DNA of 64,000 bases from Adiantum capillus-veneris. Lineage: Eukaryota > Streptophyta > Polypodiopsida > Polypodiales > Pteridaceae. How positions within the stretch are numbered: the stretch's first letter is position 1; each line of letters begins with the position of its first letter. Location of the stretch: assembly GCA_014529385.2 (NCBI GenBank), contig CM043966.1:36928739-36992738 (forward strand). The letters run 5' to 3'. Below are positions 21,501 to 33,970 of this stretch, piece after piece. Under the pieces are notes generated by a model. That model saw only the letters and a list, made by a program, of their open reading frames with translations. It was not told where the DNA came from and did no database searches. Made by a program: the position numbers and the translations under genes.

Positions 21501-24500
21501 TCATGCAAAATAATAAATCTCAAATCAAGCATCTTTTATGAGTCAGAGCAGTCAATCACATCTGAATTTATTTTTCCACACGCCTACAATGTCATGTGAT
21601 CTTCGCAATAAATCTCAAATCAAGCATTTTTTTCACATTCGAAAAAGGCACTTACATCCTTGACATTCTGGGTAGATTGCGTAATTCTTTCCAGATCATC
21701 CACATCTGCCTTCTTTTGTATGCGATTCTGAAGTTCAGCAACCGCTGCTTCAATTTTTGCTCTTGATGCTTCAGAGAGTTCTTCTTCCTCTGCTGTTGGA
21801 TGTTTACCAACATCCACAATAAACTTCATTTCAAAATCTGAGCGAAGGTTCTGCAAATGACAAAAAAAGGCACCAACTTGAGCAGCAAGGGCAAATAATA
21901 TTTCTAATATGAAAGCACTAAAGGAGAAAAAGGAAAAGCATGAAAGAGGCTAGCAATCCAACCCAACATTCATAGTGCTACACTTGAATTCCTCTTGAAG
22001 ACTATCACCATGTGCTTTTGCAGCAAGTAATGACCTCCCAAGGATGCCTAAGCTCAACATATAAAGGACCAATCGGAGCTCCATCTAGGACAAGCTAACT
22101 CAAGAAACATCTTTTGTTAGAATGCTTCCTCTACACATGAAAGGCCCCATAGTACTTATAGAATATGGTCTGTAAACAACTACGAACCCCATTCTATCAA
22201 CATGAGGACTTCACTGCCTCACTTTATTCCCAGCATTCAGAAACCTCGCCCACTCACTTGAATCTTATTGCCCTTCAGCATCTGTCACAAGAAGTACATT
22301 CCAGCCCAAACACCCTGTCTGAAGACAGTCCAACTAAATTTGAGCTTCCATTCCTTTTTCACATCAGTGGGTGGGGCCCAAAGAGAGGCTTCAAGATTGC
22401 TCTTTTAAACAAACTAACAAAATTTTGCAGAGGCATAGGTGGTCTAATGTGCCACTTACTCTGCAGTATTGTTGAACAGCATCCAAATCAGAAGCATGTG
22501 CATTTGTTGTCTGTTCTAGTTTTAGCTTGAGCTGCTCCGTCTGAACAAACACAAATAACATGGAAAACTTTCAAAACTAAGGACAAGGCTTGGCAGCAAA
22601 GAAAAGAATCTTCAACTCAAAATCCAATTTTAGCAGCACAATGACAACACCCACAACAAACTTTTCGCACCTAAAATCCCACCCCAGCTCATGATATGTC
22701 TTTGACAAAGTTTTGATCCTTTCATGATGTTAGAAATAAGTTTCTTGTTTCGTATAAATTGCTTAATTAAACTAGCAATTTTCCATGCCAGTAACAGAGA
22801 CTTTTATGGTGACAAATTACTTGCTCTTCTAGAGTATGGAGCTTTTCATTTTGTTCCTCAAAGTCCAAAAGGAGTTCTTCTACTTTCTGGTTCAAGGTCT
22901 CAAGGGAGACCAACTGTGAAGACTGGACTGCATCAGTACTCTTGACTGCTTCTTCTAGTGCATCCAAGCGATCAAAATTTTTACTTCCTTCTTCTAATGC
23001 ATCCAATCGGGGTGTGAGAGACTGCACTTGAGTATCTAGAGTCTGCAGTTTACTATTTAAACTTTGCAACTCTGATATACTATCACCAAGTTGCTTCGTG
23101 CTATTGTTGTTTTCGTCTACCCTGTGTAGGTGTTTAAGGACAAAGGAATCAATTAGAGTTACATCACGTGGAAATAAACTTGCATGTACACTCCTGCACA
23201 AGACGTTTGAGACAAACCTTACCCTTGTTTTAACAATTCTAGACGCTCCTCAACCATACTTGACCATTTCTGCTGCTGCTCTACTTCACTTTCTTTAGCT
23301 ACTTTCATCTCCTTTACACAGTTTCTACTGCAGAAGCATGATAAAGACACTACATAAGCATAGTAAATTCCTTGCAGTACAATATGACCAAGCCTGAGTT
23401 AGATTCAGTGTGCAATGCCTGTAGGTTGCACTAGAGGCTAGAATGTCATTGCCACTTCAGAGAAGACTCCGGCATGATCACAATACTAATATTGGACGTC
23501 TTCTAGCAATGGTTCAAAATGCCTTCGGGTTCTGTTTAGTCGCCCTTGTTGATGCCAAAATACTGCAATGTCCTTAAAATTGATAATCTAGCTATGAATA
23601 AACTTTTTTAAACACAACTGAAGGTCTGAACCGGTGACCATCTCTTGTGACAAAGGGAACCAAAACACAAACCATAACCACTGAAATGGCTACAACAATG
23701 GAATAGAAACCCTACGCAGAAGCAACATGACCTTAGGACTAGAGTGCTGCAAAGTGTGCAAGAACCTACCATTTTAGCTGGTGAAGGGTACTTTATGGGC
23801 TAAATATGATCAACATGAGGACATGACTTTTGTCATCGCCAACAACACAGCAGAAAATTGTGATTTTCCTGACTCAAAACGTCACAATGAAAATATTCTG
23901 ACCTCGAAACTTTCAAATCGAGCTTGAGAGGGGCATCAGCCCTTTTCTCTGAACTTGTTTGCTTACTGCACTCATTTATTATTTCGACTCATGAGCACAT
24001 CTCATATTTATTTCAGAAACTTAGGAAGCATATCCATCAGATTACAGCTTTGACAACATGACCATCCCCCTTTGAAAGTATGATAGTTAGCCTTTTACCC
24101 CAGTTTGCTGCTAAACCACTCCAGATAGTCCAGCTTGCACCATACTCACACTGCACCAGTCACAAAAGATTCAGTTGGTAGAGACAGCAACTCATCCTCA
24201 TCACCAAAGCTGCGCATAATACATATCCAGGAAAAAAAGGTAGAAGGAACCCTTTGTAATCTTTGGAAAATTTACATAATCCTAGCCATCAACTGGCAAT
24301 CCCACATCATTAACACACAGCTCGTCGATCGCTTGCATGAACATTGGAAAAAATACTGAATACAATCGTTCCTGGAATAACATCAGGTGTTCATCCTGAT
24401 TGATGTGCCATTGATGTCACCAAGCCAGTTGCCAAGACAAATCAAATCGTTCACATCACATCCCATTTCATATGAATCTATATATGTCCGTAGAGTTTAT

Positions 24501-25736
24501 GCATGTCAATGACCATCTACTCCCAAAGTGCAAGATTGACATGTCTTCCATCCAGGATGCCGTCAACAAATCTGCAGACATTTGACGCAAAGGCTCCTTG
24601 GGCACGTAAGGGGTGCAACTTTTGAGCAAAAAGGAACACTCAGTCAGGCACTTAAAAGCTGCTCATGGAAACATCTGGTGAAGTGAGACTTTAAGACAGT
24701 AAGATGGGTACAGGAATGGCTCCATGAATGCAAGCTGTTATGTTCTTATTTTGTACAAAAGCAATACTGGTTTTTCTTAACAATTCCATCGATGACACAA
24801 AGCCCAGGTGCAAAATGCACCAGCCAAACCAGATGGTAATGCATTCCCTTTTCTACTTTCGACATCTGCTGATTCTTGCATGTAAAAAGATGTGTGCTAT
24901 TACCACAACTGATCAAGCTCATCCTTGAATCCAAGAAATGTTTTCCCCTGCTCCTCTGCTTTTTCAATACGAAGAGCCTTGCATAGACAACATCAAAACC
25001 ACAAAATCAGCAACGTGTGGAGAATCTGCCAGGCGCTTGCCAGAAATGAGACTACATCAAAAGGCAAAGAGAACGTGTGGACCTGGATAGCAATCCGATC
25101 GCAGAGGGTATGCAAAATTGTGTGCAGCTTCTCCCAGTGCAAGGAAGCCACCACAGGCACGTGGTGAACAGAGAGAACCTCTTTTATGGTCCGCACATCA
25201 TCGTCGCTAGCCTCAGCTGGCACTAGAAGCAGTTGAGAGGCACGCTCCAGCTCAACGGGCATCACATTCAAAGACTTTGAAGTGCGGCTAACCTCGACAG
25301 GTACCATGTTATGCAATGCAGATGCACGTACATCTACAGGGGATGATTGCAGGTTGTATGTTGCATCCATTGACATCATATTCAAAGATTTTGAGGGATG
25401 GCTTTCCTCTGGGAAGGTATTGATGTGGCTTCCCTTCTCAGGTGCTGCATTGAGGGATTGTGAAGGACGACCTGGCTCCACTGCTATTGCATTTAGAGTT
25501 TGTGAGGTGCGGCTTGCCTCCATGGGCACCATAGGTAAGGATGGTAAGCCACAGTGTGGATCCACAGGCGCTGCATTAAGGGAGTGTGAAGGACGACCTG
25601 GCTCCACCGGCATTGCATTTAGAGTTTGTGAGGTGCGGCCTGCCTCCAGAGGCACCATAGGGGGAGATGGTGCATTTCTGTGTGGATCAACAGGCGCTGC
25701 ATTCTGCGGTTGAGAGAGCAGGCCCTCCATGTCCAC
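15579..25736 (-). CDS. QRICH2-like (DUF4795) coiled-coil protein, 13-exon host gene
   Basis: Exons read by eye, high to low: 25736-25083, 24977-24904, 23327-23223, 23121-22821, 22540-22460, 21850-21656, 21492-21355, 20262-20134, 19849-19505, 16919-16755, 16568-16483, 16382-16268, 15668-15579. All joins use GT-AG and keep phase, giving about 825 codons from ATG 25736 to TGA 15579-15581. Residues 1-175 are Pro/Ser-rich repeats. The middle is long coiled coil with heptad Leu runs and LDALEE repeats. The C-terminus has AEKRDLQ, then GKPLYGFKCMSCDHSIEML, which recalls the C-terminal LSCDRP-type motif of animal QRICH2, a protein needed for the sperm flagellum. A flagellar role in motile plant sperm is inference. 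The last exon is tentative; without it, reading on from exon 12 stops at 16217. Codons are unbroken, unlike the mobile elements around it. Confidence 0.68.
16268..16382 (-). other. Exon 12 of the QRICH2-like gene (SCD motif exon)
   Basis: Acceptor ATCACAG|G at 16383 and donor CTG|GTGAGT at 16267. It enters in phase 2 (completing Met) and leaves in phase 0. It codes SCDHSIEML at its start and PPQILPMLSAERIFSL at its end. A weaker internal acceptor at 16320 would drop the SCD motif; the longer form is preferred because it restores the motif expected of the family. Confidence 0.7.
17820..18870 (-). mobile_element. Decayed Ty1/copia fragment in intron 9 of the host gene
   Basis: Minus-strand remnants across several frames: protease neighbourhood near 18700 (CEWIL, followed by AMG where DSG is expected), a VLHVPRFSTDLFFIPEATSKG segment (18620-18520), the pre-integrase Cys pair with CSSCVKGKQ (about 18240-18210), and integrase core words LRTDNRGEF (about 17960) and NGVMERKN (about 17890). 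RT and LTRs were not found. It lies between exons 9 and 10 and does not disturb splice phase. Confidence 0.75.
25083..25736 (-). repeat. Exon 1 of the QRICH2-like gene: degenerate amino-acid repeats
   Basis: Exon 1 codes 218 residues. About ten copies of a unit resembling LNxxPVExxRxSxx recur. A larger block of about 48 residues (NAAPVDPH..., VPLEAGRTSQTLNA) is present nearly twice, at DNA level around 25690-25550 and 25580-25430. Repeats stop near residue 175, where TIKEVLSVHHVPV begins a non-repeated helical segment. The donor site is CAG|GTCCAC at 25082. Antisense open frames here are shadows. Confidence 0.8.
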
Positions 25737-26043
25737 GATAGAGAAGCGCTATATGCTATTTCTTGTTGGAAGAACTAGCAGAGAATCGCCGTTGTCCACA
25801 AGACAACGTTCTCTGTTATGTATACTTGCACCGGCAAGAAGTACTTTCGAGGGTACGAGACGCAGCAGAAGAGAGTGGTGAGCTGCTGGCTGCTTGCTAG
25901 AACTGGGCGCAAAGACGGGAGGAGAGCAGAGGAGGCGCGATGGTCTTTCGAAGGGTCATTTGGCTGCTTCTCTTCGCCCCCGGCACTCTGCCCTTTCAAA
26001 TTTTCGCGTTTGAAATTGAACATCTATAGGATAGGACATAATA
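25737..26043 (-). promoter_or_regulatory. Likely 5' UTR and proximal promoter of the QRICH2-like gene
   Basis: About 300 bp upstream of ATG 25736, relatively GC-rich around 25850-25990 compared with the AT-rich sequence beyond. No clear TATA box was identified, and a spurious minus ORF (26023-25775) covers it. The role rests on position only. Confidence 0.35.
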
Positions 26044-26141
26044 GAACATACGCTAATTGAACATCTATCTAATGTGGCTTGGTGGGAGTTGCGAACATAC
26101 GCTAATTGAACATCTATCTAATGTGGCTTGGTGGGAGTTGC
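26044..26141. repeat. 49-bp direct tandem repeat, two copies
   Basis: The unit starting GAACATACGCTAATTG at 26044 repeats at 26093 with near identity. A third partial echo (AACATCTATAACATA) follows. The function is unknown. Confidence 0.9.
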
Positions 26142-26620
26142 TATAGAACATCTATAACATAATAGGACATACCCATATTGACATCAAGCATCTAGCACTG
26201 AAGTAAACAACTACAAAGTGCATTGACAATTTTCAAAAAAGAAATGCATATTTGATGATTGGTTACATGTATAGTTGTCTGTAAAATGGTCCAATTTCAC
26301 GGCTTTCTCGTACGGCAAATATCAGTGAGACCAAGGCATTGATATTTGTCGTACATGTTTTGATAGATTTTGGAGCACAATTGGTTACTTTCTTAGTTGA
26401 TTTTGATTTTTATCACATCAGCTTTTGTAGTGAAACAGGAGCGGATGAGTAGAACCAATTGATAGGCAACAACAATAACTTAGTCGGAGACTTAATGAGC
26501 ATTAGGAAGAAGCAAGTTGTGTCCCACAGGACTAACTATACAACAAAGGGCTACTAAAGGGGGTAATTGAATTGAGCAAAGGATTGCATCTTAATCATTC
26601 TACTTAAACCCTGCTCCTTA
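26142..26620. other. Intergenic AT-rich stretch
   Basis: No ORF, repeat or element boundary seen. Confidence 0.5.
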
Positions 26621-27300
26621 ACCTACTTTGGTAGCTGTTTGCAGATTGCGATTCAGTCTGGTAATATTGTTATATGGGTTGCCAAGTAACATTGTGAGTG
26701 ATCATGCGTCCAAGTTTAAGAGTCATTTTTGGAGAGTTGTGGACAACCCATACAACCTTCTGCAAGAGGGAAGCCCACTTGCATTTGAAAGCAAGTCTAA
26801 CCATCCATTTCAGGATGATCTGCAGTACTGAACGAGTCAACCAAGTGCTAGGGGATATGCTACGAGCATATGTTAGTAAGAAGCATTTGGATTGGGAAGA
26901 TAATCTTCATATTCTCCAGTTTGCTTACAGTAGTGCTAACCATGTGACGATTGGTTTTGGTCCTTTCATGCTTATGTATGGTTTTCAACGTAGGTCATCA
27001 GTTACAGTGGGGTTGGTGATTGAAAAGCTTCAACAGGTCAAGGATTTCCTCAAAAACCACATGGAAATGTTGAGATTGGCTTGTGCCAAAAAATCGACAA
27101 GCAAAGGATTGGTATAAGAAGTATGCTAATGAGAAATGTCAGCAAGTTACCTTCACAAAAGGGAAAGAGATATTTTTGCGTGTGCCAGAGCATTTAGAAA
27201 GTCTGAGGATGGGCAGCCCCTAAATTATCTCTGAGGTATTGCGGGCGTTTTCATGTATACATTTAGTCTCTAGGCCAAGGGACCCATCTTACCTTAAATC
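26621..27300 (+). pseudogene. Ty3/gypsy integrase fragment
   Basis: Plus-strand pieces of a gypsy integrase: LPSNIVSDHASKF (second catalytic Asp motif; the usual RD is changed to HA), FWRVV, then after a frame change ERVNQVLGDMLRAYV, an NHVTIGFGPF stretch in place of the usual (S/N)TG.(S/T)PF, and GFQRR, and a basic C-terminal linker to about 27230. The catalytic Glu region and the N-terminal zinc finger are missing or unrecognisable. No LTR was seen. It runs up to the LINE 3' end. Confidence 0.82.
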
Positions 27301-27340
27301 AAGTGTAGTCAAATTTTTCCTATTTCTCTTAGAGAGACAA

Positions 27341-28588
27341 AAAAATGAAAATGAAATGAAATGTTATATTAACGTCTTCGAAAGGCCAAAATGACCTATG
27401 AGACAAAAAAGTTACAATTGGTGAATCTGATATCATGTCTGAGTACAAAAATTACAAAGTTACAAAGAGCTAACATTAAAACTAAAACACCAAGGCCCTA
27501 AGGCACTAAGGAGAAAGGAAATAAATATGATGTTGATTCGGGATTGAGACGAGATACAGGAGGGGAGAGGGGGGGGGGAGTTCAGATGAAATCTCTCATC
27601 GGTCGCTGTCGAATCTCATCAACCTCCTCCATGGTCAGGACTCTAGTTGGGCGTCTTGCATGTCGAGCTAGAGTGATCTGTATCTTCTGTTGCAGCCTTC
27701 GTCAGTGGTGGGAGACCCCCCGAGGTCGTGGGCGTCTGGATCTGCCTAGCTCGGTGGCTCGGTCGAGCAGCGTACCTCTAGTATGGGTGGGCTCTGAGAT
27801 CTGTTGTAATGACTACTCCTCTGGCTCTCCCCTGGTTGGTGTGAAGAAATCTGTGATTCGTCTCTGAGACTGTCTTTCCCCTGATGTCCTCAGCAAGCTC
27901 TCCCTAAGTTTGCGCAGCTCTAGCAGGAACTATCCGAGACATCTTTGATCCTTGTATCTCATGACTCTAGAAAAAGACCCGAAACCTTCTCTGAACAGGC
28001 AGTGGAAGCGGCCGCGTATCTCATAGTACGTCGGGCAATGACATGTGTAGTGCAGCTCTATCTCTGGCTCTAAGTTACATAGGGGACATATCCTGGGCCC
28101 CGCTGGCACCCCTCGAAATCGGCCAGTCTTGATCTGGAGCTGATGTGAGGATGTGTGTATTTGCCAAACAGGCCATCTTATCCCATGAGATAAGTGTGTA
28201 TCCATGTATGCAGGCCTAATCACAAAGCCGTCCTCCGTGAGTTGAGGAAGATGCTCTCTGTAGAAGGCCATCTTCGTGCCCAACTCCTATGTTGGCTGTA
28301 TCCATGTGCTCCTGGTATCTAGCTGAATCAGATCCTGGGTCATGAGTCTGTGATATTTATCCGTGTGAGAGAGGGAGGGTGCATCCAGGGAGTATTGAAA
28401 CGGAGGCAATCTATCCATGTTGAAACCATGCGATTGAAACCATGATGTCATCTGTCCATACCAACATGTTGTACCGCCTTGTAGCGCTAGTTGTCGAGAT
28501 GACTCCAGGACAAGCCTATCCTTGGGTAGATCCCATAGACCGTGCATAAAGGATACTAATCTAGTCAATGCCTCCACCACGAGGGGGG
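27341..28588 (-). mobile_element. LINE 3' half: RT C-terminal zinc region and 3' tail
   Basis: Minus strand. Continues the LINE of 34016-36745 beyond the copia insertion D. The segment 28580-28287 gives the post-RT region. 28283-27930 carries a zinc-binding C-terminus with CPLCNLEPEIELHYTCHCPTYY, similar to the zf-RVT region of plant non-LTR elements. The 3' UTR ends at about 27345 in (TTTCA)n-like tail sequence. There is at least one stop and frame change between segments. Confidence 0.82.
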
Positions 28589-28780
28589 TGTTGGGGTATA
28601 AAGCCCAATGTGGTCGCCCAGGTAAGTGGGCGAGCCGCTAGGTATGTACACATATTCTTTTGTAAAAACCTAATAAGAACTCACTATGCTATACACATTA
28701 CAGTAGAGCGAGTTCACCATATAGTCGTGCTCTTCTTCTCGCACTCTCTCTCGCGTCGCACTTCCGCTCGTACTCCTTCA
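28589..28780 (+). repeat. Element D 5' LTR
   Basis: TGTTGGGGTATAAAGCCC... to ...CTCCTTCA, 192 bp. It matches the first 52 bp at 33919-33970 and, almost throughout, 63825-64000 at the window end. Confidence 0.9.
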
Positions 28781-28782
28781 AC

Positions 28783-28794
28783 TGGTATCAGAGC
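28783..28794 (+). promoter_or_regulatory. Element D primer binding site
   Basis: TGGTATCAGAGC two bases after the LTR. Confidence 0.92.
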
Positions 28795-29875
28795 TCAGAT
28801 CGAGGCTCGGGGCAACACTGCAGGAGGCTAGAGTCACCAGCTCAGATTGGAGTGAAATTCGACAGGCGAAGACACGGCCCCAAATCTCGTGGGAGGGCCC
28901 TAAGGGCTTGGTGTTCTCAGAATTTCATTCTGAGGTCATCTCGGCCACCGTTCGGCTTCGACAAAGGTCTACGTAGGCCATTTTCGACTACGTGGTCTCA
29001 GCGGGTGCAGATCCGACTCTGCAAATTTGGGGTTTTCGGCCTACGACTGCAGGTACTGAGGATATCGACACTCCCAGAGTGTTGATTTGTGGTTGTCTAC
29101 ACATCGAAGGACGGCTCACAGTTCTTGGAGGCGTGTCACATACGACACGGGCGCATCTACACACAGACTGTAGGCGACATCCACTAGTTCATCAGGTAGC
29201 TTGTGTTTGCTGTGATATTCCAGATTTCTTCCTGACGTTGCAAATACTTCCACATGGGATGTATTGTCAGAGATGATGTATGTCTGTTGAGGGTTTGCTG
29301 GTTGTGAGTCACGCAGCAAACAACCGCCGCAGCGGTTACAGCATACAATGGGAAATTTGTGGATGTATGACTTTGTGGGAAGTCTATGTATTGTCAGATT
29401 TACTGCAACCTTTGTTGAGGGTCGAGTGAGGTTTTATTGAGCTGGGGGATTCTCTAATGTTGAGATCCTTTCGGTGATACAGGTCTTGGAGCGATCCCTC
29501 GAGCACCCTTAGATAGGCAGCTAGGATGTATTGACTGTGAGTTAGACAGTTGGGATTGCATCTTTGCTTTACTGCCGTTGAGGCATTGTCGCAGTCTATG
29601 CTTACAGGACAGTGACAGGACAGTCAGAGACAGTACAAGTGCAGGACAGGTTTACCCACAGCTTACAGTGTCAGAGAGACAGTGTTTTTGAGTTGTTTTT
29701 TGGTCTGTTTTTTAGTACACCAGAGCCATTTTACAAAGGAGACTCTGCCGAAATTTATGCAAAATCTGAAGCTTTCTTGGTTCATTTGACAGGTTGATAT
29801 TGGTTCAGAGGTCAGTTTACAGGGGAAACTCTGCAGAATTTCTCCCAGGAAAGTAAACTACTGTGAAGCGTAGCT
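28795..29875 (+). other. Element D untranslated leader
   Basis: 1.08 kb between primer site and gag start with only short unconvincing ORFs. Long leaders are common in plant copia elements. Confidence 0.6.
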
Positions 29876-32800
29876 ATGGCTGGATCACAGGACACTGCTC
29901 TTTACAATATCATGAAGCTGGATGGAACCAATTTCCCATTGTGGAAGCAGCAGATTTGGCACGTGTTGGTACAAAAGAAGCAGATAAAACCTATAAAGCT
30001 CAAGGGGATAAAACCAGAAGATATGGACGAAGATGAATGGAGCGAAATGGATGAATTGGCACTTTCTACCATTATGCTGACTTTGGCAGAAAGCGTTTAC
30101 TTCAATGTAGCAGACGAGATGTCGGCTTATCAAGCATGGTTAAAGCTGAGTGATCTTTATGAGAAGCAGAGTGCAGCTTCACAGGTATACTGGCTTAAGA
30201 AGCTTGTTGACTTGAAGATGAAAGAAGGGACACCTATGTCCAATCATCTGAATGAATTCAACACCATCTACAGTCAGTTGTCAGCTCAAGGTGTCAAGTT
30301 TGATGAACCTGTTAGAGCTATGTTCCTGTTGATCACATTGCCAGAAAGTTGGGACACTTTTCGTACAGCTTTGAGTAATTCTGCACCTCCAGATGGTTTG
30401 AACATAGCAGGTGTAGAAGGAAGTCTGCTTACTGAAGAAACCAATAGAAAGACAATGGACAAAGGCAAAGGAACAGCCTTAGTTGTCAGGGGAAGGACCA
30501 AAGAAAAGTACACAGGTGGAAAGAGGAATCAGTCTCTTAGCAAGTCCCGCAGTGCTAAAGGCAAGAGTGACATAGAATGCTACCATTGTGGCAAGAAGGG
30601 TCACATGAAAAGAGACTGCAGAGAATGGAAAGCAGAAAAAGGCAAAGAGAAAGCTGAAGACCATGGTGAGAAGAACAAGTCCTCAGTGAAGATTCAAGAA
30701 ATAAATGTGACAAACACTGTTGCAGAGGATGACAGTCTAGTGTCAGGAGACATCTACTTCTTGAAGAATACAATGGACTCAACTCTTCTTACAGCATCTG
30801 ATGGAAATGCACTGAGTGACTGGATTATAGACTCAGGGGCATCACTTCATGTGTCTCCAAACAAGGAGTGGTTTACCTCTTATGTGCCCACTAAAGATCA
30901 TGTTCGGCTAGGCAATGGGCAGACATGTGAGATCTTAGGTGTTGGAGATGTTCAATTGAAGTTTCATAATGGCTCTTCTTTCACGCTGAAGAATGTGAGA
31001 CATGTTCCCGCAATTACAAAGAGCTTGATCAGCACAGGTTTACTTGATGATGCTGGCTACGTCACCACTTTTGGACTGAACATGTGGAAGATATCCAAGG
31101 GTTCTATGATAGTAGCACATGGAGTAAAGTCTGGAGGACTTTACATGATTTATGTATCAAATGTCTTTAAAAATGTAATCAATGTAACCGAGTAGCCGAA
31201 CGTTTCTTTGTGGCATAGCCGGTTAGGACATATGTCCAAGAAGGGAATGGAAATCTTGTCTCGTTCTGGTTATTTGCCTGGCTTTTCATTTAATGATTTT
31301 GAATTCTGTGAACATTGTCTGTATGGTAAGCAAACACAGCAGCCACATAAGCATAGAAGCAGTAGAAGAGATACACAGTTGGCACTTGTTCATAGTGATT
31401 TGTGTGGACCTATGCCTAACCTATCTCTAGGGGGAGATTACTCGAGGAAAGTATGGGTTTACTTTCTCAAGCACAAGGATGAAGCGTTTAGTGTTTTCAA
31501 AACGTTTGTGACACTTGTGGAGAATCAGAGTGGCAAGAAGCTTAAATGCTTACGCACTGACAATGGTGGAGAGTATGTTTCAAAGGCCTTTCAGGACTTT
31601 TGTGAGTCAAAAGGTATAAAACGTGAACTTACTGCTCCTTACAATCCTCCTCAAAATGGTGTTGCTGAGAGGATGAATAGGACCATACAAGAGAAGGTCA
31701 GAAGTATGTTGTCTAATGCACAGCTGCCAAATGGGTTTTGGGCTGAAGCTGTATCAACAGCTGTTCATCTTGTAAATAGATCTCCTAGCAAGGTTTTGCA
31801 GAAGGATTCAGTGCCAGAGATGGTATGGTCAGGCAAAATGCCCTCATACAAGCATCTTAGAGTCTTTGGCTGTCAGGCATATACTCACGTTCCAAAGGAA
31901 TTTAGGAACAAACTTGAGCCAAAGAGTACAAAGTGCATCTTTCTAGGCTATGGTAATTCTGGTGAGATGGGGTACAGACTTTGGGATCCCGAATCCAGAA
32001 AGGTTGTCCGCAGCAATGATGTTCACTTTAATGAATCCAAATATCATTCTAAACCAGAGAGGGTTGAGGAGATTAGAAGAGTTGTCTTCCAAGAAGATAG
32101 ACCTGCACGTGCAAGACAAAATGTCAGGGCTCAAGAGGAGCAACGACAGGATAGAGTGGAACCACAGGTTGTGGCTGAGCCTGAGCCACCTATTGTGCGT
32201 AGATCTGGATGTGTCACGCGACCTCCTCATAGGTTTGTTCCATCTATGAACTATGTCATGTTGACTGATTGCAATGAGCCTTCATGTTACAAGGAAGCAG
32301 TGCAAATGAAGGACTCCGGGAATCGGCAATTGGCCATGCAGTCAGAGATGACAGCTCTGCATAAAAACCAGACATGGAAGCTAGTTAAATTACCACGGGG
32401 CAAAAAGGCTCTACCCTGTAAATGGGTTTACAGGTATAAGATCACCGCTCATGATAGTCAGCCAAAGTACAAAGCAATACTTGTTGCCAAGGGCTTTAAG
32501 CAAGAACAAGGCATTGACTTTGAGGAAGTCTTCTCTCCGGTGGTCAAGATGACTACATTGAGATGCTTTCTTACATTGGTTGCCATATTAGATTTGGTGT
32601 TGCACCAAATGTATGTCAAGACAGTGTTCTTGCATGGTGATTTAGATGTGGAAATTTACATGCAGCAGCCAGAAGGGTTTGTTGAGAAAGGCAAGGAAGA
32701 TTGGGTATGCCAGTTGTTAAAGAGTCTTTATGGCTTAAAACAATCACCGAGGGCATGGTAGCATAAATTCCACAAGTTTATGCTTTCTCAAGGCTACAAA

Positions 32801-33829
32801 CGTAGTGAGTTCGATCACTGTCTATATACAAAGAAGGCTAAGGATGGCAGTTGGCTGATCCTTATTTTGTATGTGGATGACATGTTGATTGCTGGCAAGC
32901 ACTTGGAAGAAATTTCAGCTTTGAAGTCAAAGATGGCAAAATCGTTTGACATGAAAGACATGGGTGAGGCAAGTCATATACTTGGTATGCGCATTGAGAG
33001 AGACAGATCAAAGAAGTTGATTTGGTTATCTCAAACAGAGTATATTGACAAGGTTTTGCAACGTTTCAATATGGAGAAGGGAAAGGCACTGAGTGTTCCA
33101 TTGCCACCATATGTGAAACTTAGCAAACAAGATTGTCCTGTGTCCGAGGAAGAACAGGCTGAAATGGATAAGATTCCATATGCGTCTGCAGTGGGTAGTT
33201 TGATGTATGCAATGATTGCTACTCGCCCAAACATTGCATTTGCAGTGGGAGTAGTAAGTCGATACATGTCAAACCCAGGCAAGAAACATTGGGAGGCAGT
33301 GAAAGGAATATTGAGATACCTGAAAGCTACAAAGAGTATGTGTATATGCTATGGGAGTCAGGAGCTAAGTGTAAAGGGTTTTACAGACTCAAATTATGCA
33401 GGTGACTTAGACAACCGAAGGTCTACGTCATGGTATGTCTTTACATTGGCTGGTGGAGCAGTATCATGGCGTTCTAGATTACAAGATTGTGTTACTCAGT
33501 CTACTACAGAGGCTGAATATGTTGCAGCATCAGAGGCATGCAAAGAATCAATTTGGCTTAATCGACTAGTAACAGATTTGGGAATCAAAGAAGAGATGCC
33601 TGTGTTATATTGTGATAGTCAAAGTATTATACAATTGGCTCGCAATCCAGTTTATCACTCAAAGACAGAGCATGTGGATGTGAAGTATCATTTCATCAGG
33701 GAAATGCTCGAGGATAAGCAACTTCAGCTTGTCAAAGTTCACACCACAGAAAATCCTGCTGATCTACTTACAAAAGGACTTCCCACAGAGAGCTTTGCGC
33801 ATTTTCGCAAGCAGTTAGGTGTAAGGTAG
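29876..33829 (+). pseudogene. Element D gag-pol polyprotein (two stop codons)
   Basis: One reading frame of 1318 codons with TAG at 31193-31195 and 32759-32761 and no frameshift. Domains: UBN2-type gag (residues about 1-190); zinc knuckle CYHCGKKGHMKRDC (about 235); protease WIIDSGASLHV (about 320); pre-integrase WHSRLGH...CEHCLYGK; integrase core with HSDLCG, TDNGGEY and NGVAERMNR, all three acidic residues present but a short deletion before DYSRKVWVY; RT with KGFKQEQGIDF, LYGLKQSPRAW and YVDDM (codons 32870-32881); RNase H with DSNYAGD, EAEYVA, YCDSQS and VKYHFIRE; and LTKGLP near the end. The first RT catalytic residue is Tyr (QMYVKTVF; codon TAT 32612-32614) where Asp is expected. The element copies RNA into DNA and integrates it; this copy is inactive as it stands. 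Confidence 0.93.
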
Positions 33830-33918
33830 TACATCACTTCTCTACATCTCTTGTATATTAGCTTGTATAGTAGCTTCTCTCACACTTAAAGTACCACATT
33901 GGAATTTAAGTGGGAGGT

Positions 33919-33970
33919 TGTTGGGGTATAAAGCCCAATGTGGTCGACCAAGTAAGTGGGCGGGCCGCCA
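33919..33970 (+). repeat. Element D 3' LTR, truncated
   Basis: Begins TGTTGGGGTATAAAGCCC like the 5' LTR and matches it for about 52 bp to CCGCCAGG. The remaining about 140 bp are absent. Confidence 0.9.

Noticed and set aside
25282-25713. 143-codon plus-strand ORF
   Set aside because: Antisense shadow of the repetitive exon 1 of the QRICH2-like gene.
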